10,111 nucleotides of DNA, taken from assembly GCA_946626265.1 (NCBI GenBank), contig CAMOUE010000067.1, positions 1 to 10,111 on the forward strand, given 5' to 3'. Positions 6,011 through 10,111 of this stretch are shown piece after piece; position 1 is the first letter of the stretch; each line of letters starts with the position of its first letter. The notes beneath the pieces were generated by a model. The model made no database searches. It was not told where the DNA came from and saw only the letters and a list, made by a program, of their open reading frames with translations. Source of the DNA: an uncultured Eggerthellaceae bacterium (GTDB lineage: Bacteria; Actinomycetota; Coriobacteriia; Coriobacteriales; Eggerthellaceae). Position numbers and translations under genes: made by a program.

Positions 6011-6772
6011 ATGAGCGATGAAGCCAAGAAACCCGATGGGCAGCCGACGTCGACGGTTCAGGCGATTTACGACCAAACAGGCGGCCCTGCGCCCAAGAAG
6101 AAGCGCAACAAGCCGCTCATCTTCGGCATCGTCGCCGTCATCGTCATCGCTGCAGGCATCGGCATGTTCGTCTGGCACGAGCAGCCGAGCTTCTGCTCGA
6201 CGATGTGCCACATCGAGAGCACCTATGTCGACAACTACATGCAGGAGCAGGGTGTCGCCGGGCGCGACAAGTACGGACAGCAGGTCACGAACACCAACGC
6301 CATGATGGCCGTTCTCCACCGCAACACGAAGGCGACGGCCAAACCCGAGGTGGTTTGCGTCGACTGCCACGTCCCCAATGTCATGGAGCTCGCCAACGAC
6401 GGCATCCATCTGGTCACCGGCGACTACCCGCTACCGCGAAACGAGCGCAACCTGGCCGGCATGAAGTCATGGGACGGCGAGCCGGGCGAGTCGTTCTGCG
6501 CCAACGGGAACTGCCACGTCTACCTGCTCGACGATAACGGCCAGCTGTCGTACGACAAGCTCGAGGCCTCCACGAAGGGCCGTGCGTTCAACCCGCACGA
6601 GCGTCATCACGAGATGCTCACGCTCGATTGCTCCGATTGCCATAAGGGCCATCGCGCCTCGACGATCGTGTGCACGGGTTGCCACCAGCACGAGAGCGTC
6701 GCGCTTCCCGACGGTTGGGTGACCTACGCGGAGTCGCAGCGGCTTCTGCAATCCGGGTACGCCAACGGGTGA
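6011..6772 (+). CDS. Membrane-anchored pentaheme cytochrome c, probable electron donor to NrfA (NapC/NirT/NrfH-like)
   Basis: This 253-residue protein has a short basic cytoplasmic N-terminus (PKKKRNK, 28-34), one membrane helix (about 35-55) and an outer heme domain. Heme motifs: CSTMCH (62-67, CX3CH), CVDCH (116-120), CANGNCH (163-169, CX4CH), CSDCH (207-211) and CTGCH (221-225). The first segment, PSFCSTMCHIES, and the second, CVDCHVP, resemble NapC/NirT/NrfH quinol dehydrogenases, which take electrons from menaquinol. Classical NrfH is about 160 residues with four hemes, so this is a longer relative with one more site. ATG 6011 is preceded by GAGAGGAG (5998-6005); an in-frame TTG at 5996 is less likely. 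The gene lies 44 bases behind nrfA, opposite to the common nrfH-nrfA order. The role as NrfA partner is inferred from position and heme content. Confidence 0.85.
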   Translation: MSDEAKKPDGQPTSTVQAIYDQTGGPAPKKKRNKPLIFGIVAVIVIAAGIGMFVWHEQPSFCSTMCHIESTYVDNYMQEQGVAGRDKYGQQVTNTNAMMAVLHRNTKATAKPEVVCVDCHVPNVMELANDGIHLVTGDYPLPRNERNLAGMKSWDGEPGESFCANGNCHVYLLDDNGQLSYDKLEASTKGRAFNPHERHHEMLTLDCSDCHKGHRASTIVCTGCHQHESVALPDGWVTYAESQRLLQSGYANG

Positions 6773-6841
6773 GCAGGTCTCCCTGTTGGGTGGGTCGCTT
6801 TCCCTGTTACCCCGGCTCGTTGCGCACAATGATACGTCCCT

Positions 6842-6869
6842 TTGTGTCGCCCTTCCCTGACGTTTATAC
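6842..6869 (+). promoter_or_regulatory. Putative promoter of the EcfT-like gene, suggesting a leaderless transcript
   Basis: TATACT (6864-6869) is a good -10 and ends 8 bases before ATG 6878, so transcription would begin at or next to the start codon. The -35 is weak (TTGTGT, 6842-6847, spacer 16). No ribosome binding site precedes ATG 6878, which fits a leaderless mRNA, a form frequent in actinobacteria. Confidence 0.45.
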
Positions 6870-6877
6870 TGACTGCC

Positions 6878-7552
6878 ATGGGAACGATGGGATCGATTTA
6901 CCTGCCGGGTGATTCGCCGGTGCACCGCTGCGATGCGCGCGTGAAGATCGCGGCGCTGTTCGCCTACACGGTCGCGCTGCTCGCGATGCCGAACTGGTGG
7001 AGCGCCGTTTTGCTTTCCCTGGCTTCTATCGTCGCCGCCGCAATCGCGCACCTGCCCTTCGCTGTCTTGAACCGCCGTCTCGTCCCCGTGTACGCGCTCG
7101 CGCTCTTCTCGTTTCTCTACCACGTCATCTTTGCGACGGATGCGGCGAACGTGCTGTTGGGCGTAGGCGTGGCCGTGCGCATGGTGGCGCTCGTCGCCGC
7201 GAGCTTCGTCGTGTGCTTCACGACGACCGTTACCGAGCTTTTGGCGGCGTTCCGGTTCTTCGTCGCGCCGCTGGCGAGAATCGGCGTGCCGGCCGACGAC
7301 ATCGCCTTCACGCTGGCGTTGTCGGTGCGGTTCATCCCCGTGATAGAAAGCGAGCTGCGCTCCATACGCATGGCGCAGAAAGCCCGCGGCTCGGATTCGA
7401 CGGGCTCGGCGATGCAGAAGCTGCGCGTCTGGGGCATGGCGTTCACGGCGCTGTTCGTGGGGTTGTTCCGCCATGCGGACAACTTGGCGACCGCGATGGA
7501 CGCGCGATGCTACGGTGCCGCGAGCGAGCGCACGAGCCTGCGGGGCGATTAG
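6878..7552 (+). CDS. EcfT/CbiQ-family ECF transporter membrane subunit
   Basis: This 224-residue, strongly hydrophobic protein matches the transmembrane coupling subunit (T component) of energy-coupling factor importers for vitamins or metal ions. Seen: an N-terminal SPVHRCDARVKI (13-24), typical of the family's 'hrldpr.Kl' start, several membrane segments (about 25-58, 68-87, 92-116, 120-135), FTLALSVRFIPVIESE (144-159) and the C-terminal coupling region that docks on the ATPases, with the first Ala-Arg-Gly motif QKARG (167-171). The second motif reads ARC (209-211) instead of ARG. Neither EcfA ATPases nor an S component is encoded nearby, so the cargo is unknown and the ATPases must come from elsewhere or lie outside the window. 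I chose ATG 6878 because of the promoter spacing; TTG 6842 or ATG 6887 are alternatives. Confidence 0.82.
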   Translation: MGTMGSIYLPGDSPVHRCDARVKIAALFAYTVALLAMPNWWSAVLLSLASIVAAAIAHLPFAVLNRRLVPVYALALFSFLYHVIFATDAANVLLGVGVAVRMVALVAASFVVCFTTTVTELLAAFRFFVAPLARIGVPADDIAFTLALSVRFIPVIESELRSIRMAQKARGSDSTGSAMQKLRVWGMAFTALFVGLFRHADNLATAMDARCYGAASERTSLRGD

Positions 7553-7574
7553 GCTTCATGCTCGAAACACCCTC

Positions 7575-7620
7575 GCATTCACCGAAGAATCTGCATCGGA
7601 AATGCGGTGAGTGCTATCAT
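7575..7620 (+). promoter_or_regulatory. Enolase promoter with adjoining inverted repeat
   Basis: An extended -10, TGC-TATCAT, lies at 7612-7620; no good -35 was seen, as is common with TGn-type promoters. Directly upstream, GCATTCACCG (7575-7584) and CGGTGAGTGC (7605-7614) form a 10-bp inverted repeat with one T-G pair, whose right arm runs into the extended -10. It could be an operator for eno, or a weak hairpin ending ecfT transcription; no T-tract follows it. Confidence 0.45.
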
Positions 7621-7659
7621 GGTCACGTTAGGTTACCAACCGCCCCAAGGAGGCACCAC

Positions 7660-8952
7660 ATGAGCATGATCATCGATGTGTACGGACGCGAAGTTCTCGA
7701 CTCTCGCGGCAACCCCACCGTCGAGGTGGAAGTCACTCTCGAAAGCGGCGCGATGGGCCGCGCGATGGTGCCCTCCGGTGCTTCTACGGGTGCATTCGAG
7801 GCAGTCGAGCTGCGCGATGGCGACAAGGACCGTTACCTGGGCAAGGGCGTCCAGACCGCCGTCGAGCACGTGAACGTCGAACTTGCAGACGAGCTCGTCG
7901 GCTACGAGGCTGACGACCAGCGCGCCATCGACGACGCGATGATCGCCCTCGACGGCACCGACAACAAGGGCCGCTTCGGTGCGAACGCCATTCTGGGCGT
8001 CTCGCTGGCCACCGCCCGCGCCGCTGCCGAGGAGGCCGCGCTCCCGCTGTACAAGTACGTTGGCGGCCCGAACGCGCATCTGCTGCCCACGCCGATGATG
8101 AACATCCTCAACGGCGGCGTCCATGCCGACAACAACGTCGACTTCCAGGAATTCATGATCATGCCGGTCGGCGCCGAGTCGTTCGCCGAGGCGCTGCGCT
8201 GGTGCGCCGAAATCTACCATACGCTCAAGAAGGTCCTGCATGACGCGGGCCTGGGCGGTGGCGTCGGCGACGAGGGCGGTTTCGCGCCGAACTTCAAGAC
8301 GAACAAGGAGCCGCTCGAGTACATCGTGAAGGCATGCGAGGCCGCCGGCTACAAGCCGGGCGAGGACATCATGTTCGCCATGGATCCCGCTTCGACCGAG
8401 TTCTACAACGCCGAGACCGGCAAGTACGTGCTGGCGGGCGAGGGCCGCGAGCTCACGAGCGACGAGATGGTCGACTACTGGGAGGCCCTCGTCGACGAGT
8501 TCCCGATCATCTCGATCGAGGACGGCATGGCCGAGGAAGACTGGGATGGCTGGAAGAAGCTGACCGACCGCATCGGCGGCCGCGTGCAGCTCGTCGGCGA
8601 CGACCTGTTCGTCACGAACTCCCAGCGTTTGGCCAAGGGCATCGAGCTCGGTTGCGCGAACGCCATCCTCATCAAGGTCAACCAGATCGGCAGTCTGACC
8701 GAGACCCTCGAGGCCATCGAGCTTGCCAAGACCCACGGCTATGCGTGCGTCATGTCGCACCGTTCGGGCGAGACCGAGGACACCACGATCGCCGACCTGT
8801 CCGTTGCGTGCAACACCGGCCAGATCAAGACCGGCGCTCCGTGCCGTTCCGACCGCGTGGCGAAGTACAACCAGCTGCTGCGCATCGAGGAGGAGCTCGA
8901 GACGCAGGCCGTCTACGCCGGCATCTCCGCGTTCTACAACATCAAGCGTTAA
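7660..8952 (+). CDS. eno: Enolase (phosphopyruvate hydratase)
   Basis: This 430-residue protein, the normal length for bacterial enolase, converts 2-phosphoglycerate to phosphoenolpyruvate in glycolysis in the cytoplasm. All key residues are present: general acid Glu205 (GDEGGFAP), general base Lys339 within the signature ILIKVNQIGSLTET (336-349), Mg ligands Asp242, Glu287 and Asp314, and substrate-binding His155, His367, Arg368, Ser369 and Lys390. The N-terminal REVLDSRGNPTVEVEV (10-25) and the mobile loop SGASTGAFEA (39-48) are standard. ATG 7660 follows an excellent AAGGAGG (7647-7653); a second ATG at 7666 is less well placed. The gene stands alone between its own promoter and terminator and is not tied functionally to its neighbours. 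Its codon use is strongly biased, as expected of a highly expressed gene. Confidence 0.98.
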   Translation: MSMIIDVYGREVLDSRGNPTVEVEVTLESGAMGRAMVPSGASTGAFEAVELRDGDKDRYLGKGVQTAVEHVNVELADELVGYEADDQRAIDDAMIALDGTDNKGRFGANAILGVSLATARAAAEEAALPLYKYVGGPNAHLLPTPMMNILNGGVHADNNVDFQEFMIMPVGAESFAEALRWCAEIYHTLKKVLHDAGLGGGVGDEGGFAPNFKTNKEPLEYIVKACEAAGYKPGEDIMFAMDPASTEFYNAETGKYVLAGEGRELTSDEMVDYWEALVDEFPIISIEDGMAEEDWDGWKKLTDRIGGRVQLVGDDLFVTNSQRLAKGIELGCANAILIKVNQIGSLTETLEAIELAKTHGYACVMSHRSGETEDTTIADLSVACNTGQIKTGAPCRSDRVAKYNQLLRIEEELETQAVYAGISAFYNIKR

Positions 8953-8997
8953 AACAGCGCAGGGCGCAAAGCCCGCCTGCGGGTCCAGCGCAACAAA

Positions 8998-9024
8998 GGC
9001 GTCGCCGATCGGCGGCGCCTTTTT
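8998..9024 (+). terminator. Intrinsic terminator of eno
   Basis: GGCGTCGCCG (8998-9007) pairs with CGGCGGCGCC (9010-9019), with one T-G wobble and a tight central turn, followed by TTTTT (9020-9024). It lies 45 bases after the enolase stop. This is the clearest terminator in the window. Confidence 0.88.
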
Positions 9025-9040
9025 CGTGCTCGCGCCGCAC

Positions 9041-9092
9041 CGCCCGCCGCAGCCGCCCGCCGCGCCCGCCGCAGCCGCCCGCCGCGCCCGCC
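9041..9092. repeat. GC-only 22-bp tandem repeat, about 2.4 copies
   Basis: A 22-bp unit made almost only of G and C is present twice without mismatch (9041-9062 and 9063-9084), followed by the first 8 bases of a third copy (9085-9092). The unit itself is built of CGCCCGCCG-like submotifs. It lies just past the eno terminator and within non-coding DNA, so copy number may vary between strains by replication slippage. Confidence 0.9.
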
Positions 9093-9279
9093 CGTCTCCA
9101 CGCCTGATTCGCGATTCTTCCACAGAAATCGATTTCAGCGCGGCGCTTCGCATGCACGGCGAATCCTCATGACGTGCCGCTTCGCAAACCCGTTGTCCGC
9201 CCTGCGCCAATATCTTTCCAAAAGCTGTCAATGCCCAGTTCAGAGCTGTGAAGTTTCGTAAAAGCGGCCTCGTTTGGCG

Positions 9280-9294
9280 CATGATTGCATCATG
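9280..9294. promoter_or_regulatory. Perfect palindrome CATGAT-TGC-ATCATG upstream of the 242-residue protein gene
   Basis: Two 6-bp arms, CATGAT (9280-9285) and ATCATG (9289-9294), flank TGC. The element ends 25 bases before the chosen start codon, at a typical operator position. It could also form a very small hairpin in a leader mRNA. Its function is unknown. Confidence 0.4.
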
Positions 9295-9319
9295 TGGAAA
9301 CCGATGGAAAGGAATGGGC

Positions 9320-10048
9320 ATGGAAGCTGTCAAGACGCATGTGGACGATTACGTTTCGCAGTTGTGCGACGAGGGCCGCTACGAAAGGCTCGAGCGATTG
9401 CGCAATCTCGTTCTCGAGTACGTGAACGCGAGGATGGGAACGTGCGCCTATTTCTCGTGGCCGATAGACTCGCGCGATAAAACGTACCGGGCGCTTCGGA
9501 TTTACCTTGACCTCTGGGACGATCCGTCGATGATCGACGGCTTCATCGACGAGTCCGGGCTCTTGCTTCCCCATGAGGACCTCGAGCTGGTCGCGAGTTG
9601 GAAGGACATGCTCGCAGGTCCCATGTTCTGCATGGAGACGGACGGCGACAGGGCCCGGTTTCTCTGCGACGGGTTCGCCATCGAGGCCGTTTCGCTCGGG
9701 CGTACCTGGGACGACATGGTTCCCTACGCTCCCGACCTCGTGATCACGAGCCTCGTGCCGTACGAAGGCGTCGTTGTACTCGGCGGGTTTACCACGAAAC
9801 ACTACGGCCCCATGCAAGGCCCCGGGCTCAAGAGAATCACGCGCGAGTTCAGGAAGGCGGCAAGGCGCAACGTCGTGAAGACCGCCGATGACTTCATCGC
9901 CGTCTCGCGCGCCATTCGCTGGCAGCGCGCACATGATGGCGTCGACGTGAACTCCTGGCTCGCCTTCATGGACTTCGTGGATTTCCTGAACGAGATGACG
10001 AGCGACTCGTGCTTCCCCTATGAGCCGACGTTGCTTCTTCGCGATTGA
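9320..10048 (+). CDS. Unrecognised 242-residue soluble protein
   Basis: I do not recognise this family. The protein has no signal peptide, membrane segment or clear catalytic motif. The N-terminal third is helical and charged (YVSQLCDEGRYERLERLRNL, 11-30). The middle is rich in Trp, Asp and aromatic residues (LDLWDDPSMIDGFIDE, about 63-78). The centre DLVITSLVPYEGVVVLGGF (about 139-157) looks like a beta-hairpin and faintly resembles parts of hypothetical proteins that carry SEC-C domains elsewhere, but no Cys/His metal motif is present. I chose ATG 9320 because AAAGGA (9308-9313) lies 6 bases upstream. ATG 9314 is too close to that site, and ATG 9281 or GTG 9248 would lack one and would run through the palindrome. 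It is followed after 20 bases by another start, so the two may be co-transcribed. Confidence 0.75.
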   Translation: MEAVKTHVDDYVSQLCDEGRYERLERLRNLVLEYVNARMGTCAYFSWPIDSRDKTYRALRIYLDLWDDPSMIDGFIDESGLLLPHEDLELVASWKDMLAGPMFCMETDGDRARFLCDGFAIEAVSLGRTWDDMVPYAPDLVITSLVPYEGVVVLGGFTTKHYGPMQGPGLKRITREFRKAARRNVVKTADDFIAVSRAIRWQRAHDGVDVNSWLAFMDFVDFLNEMTSDSCFPYEPTLLLRD

Positions 10049-10068
10049 CTTGAGGAGGCGCAACTGCA

Positions 10069-10111
10069 ATGCTTGACTCGAGGCGGGGAAGCGTTCCGCG
10101 GGGAAACGTTC
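10069..10111 (+). CDS. Start of a further gene, cut by the window end
   Basis: ATG 10069 follows GAGGAGG (10052-10058) and opens a frame without stop to the end of the window: MLDSRRGSVPRGNV. It lies 20 bases behind the preceding gene, so the two probably form an operon. The DNA holds a 14-bp near-repeat (10083-10096 and 10098-10111, one mismatch, period 15), which gives RGSVP-RGNV in the protein. Too little is visible to identify it. Confidence 0.5.
   Translation, partial: MLDSRRGSVPRGNV

Larger units (their letters stand above)
8953..9319. other. Non-coding stretch between eno and the next gene
   Basis: These 367 bases hold the eno terminator, the 22-bp tandem repeat and, near the right end, a small palindrome (9280-9294). 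In 9093-9270 I see no gene, RNA or convincing promoter. The next transcript must start somewhere in this stretch, but no clear -35/-10 pair was found. Confidence 0.6.

Noticed and set aside
6773..6841. Terminator after the donor cytochrome gene
   Set aside because: Only a 4-5 bp GGGT/ACCC pairing and repeated TCCCTGTT words are seen, without a T-tract.
9026..9092. CRISPR-like array or coding repeat in the GC-rich tandem region
   Set aside because: Units are directly adjacent without spacers, and no frame through the region has a credible start, ribosome site or protein composition.
8942..9157. Small minus-strand reading frame covering the eno terminator and repeat
   Set aside because: Its product is only Gly/Arg-rich low-complexity sequence from the repeat, and it overlaps the terminator and the eno 3' end.

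Overview
The window is high-GC DNA, almost fully coding, and reads as a chromosomal segment of an anaerobic, respiring Gram-positive bacterium. The most likely source is the Coriobacteriia (Eggerthellaceae-like: Slackia, Eggerthella, Adlercreutzia and relatives). This assignment is an inference. It rests on GC content, Asp/Glu-rich codon use, a nitrite reductase made as a lipoprotein, a Gram-positive-looking enolase region and a System I (Ccm) cytochrome c maturation cluster of non-proteobacterial gene order. No rRNA or other marker fixes the genus.

Region 1 (1-2872, + strand) is a tightly packed cytochrome c maturation operon: the 3' end of ccmF, then ccmA, ccmB, ccmC and ccmD. Junctions are ATGA overlaps, abutting codons or short gaps. 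The products export and handle heme and attach it to apocytochromes outside the membrane.

Region 2 (2869-4305, - strand) is a MocR-type regulator: a GntR winged helix fused to an aminotransferase-like domain. It ends tail to tail with ccmD, and the two genes share one CTAG. Its aminotransferase domain has lost the PLP-binding lysine and other cofactor residues, which is the most unusual point in the window.

Region 3 (4306-6772) starts with a divergent promoter region between the regulator and nrfA. It holds a 7-bp inverted repeat with one arm in each putative promoter. Next come nrfA (pentaheme ammonia-forming nitrite reductase, CxxCK plus four CxxCH, lipoprotein) and a membrane-anchored pentaheme cytochrome that probably replaces NrfH as electron donor. 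That cytochrome has one CX3CH and one CX4CH site. Together with the ccm cluster this makes a nitrite ammonification module with its own heme-attachment machinery next door and probably its own regulator.

Region 4 (6773-8952) holds a lone EcfT-like ECF transporter membrane subunit, possibly on a leaderless transcript, and then enolase with a strong ribosome binding site and an intrinsic terminator.

Region 5 (8953-10111) is a non-coding stretch with a GC-rich 22-bp tandem repeat. It is followed by an unrecognised 242-residue protein and the first codons of one further gene that runs off the end.
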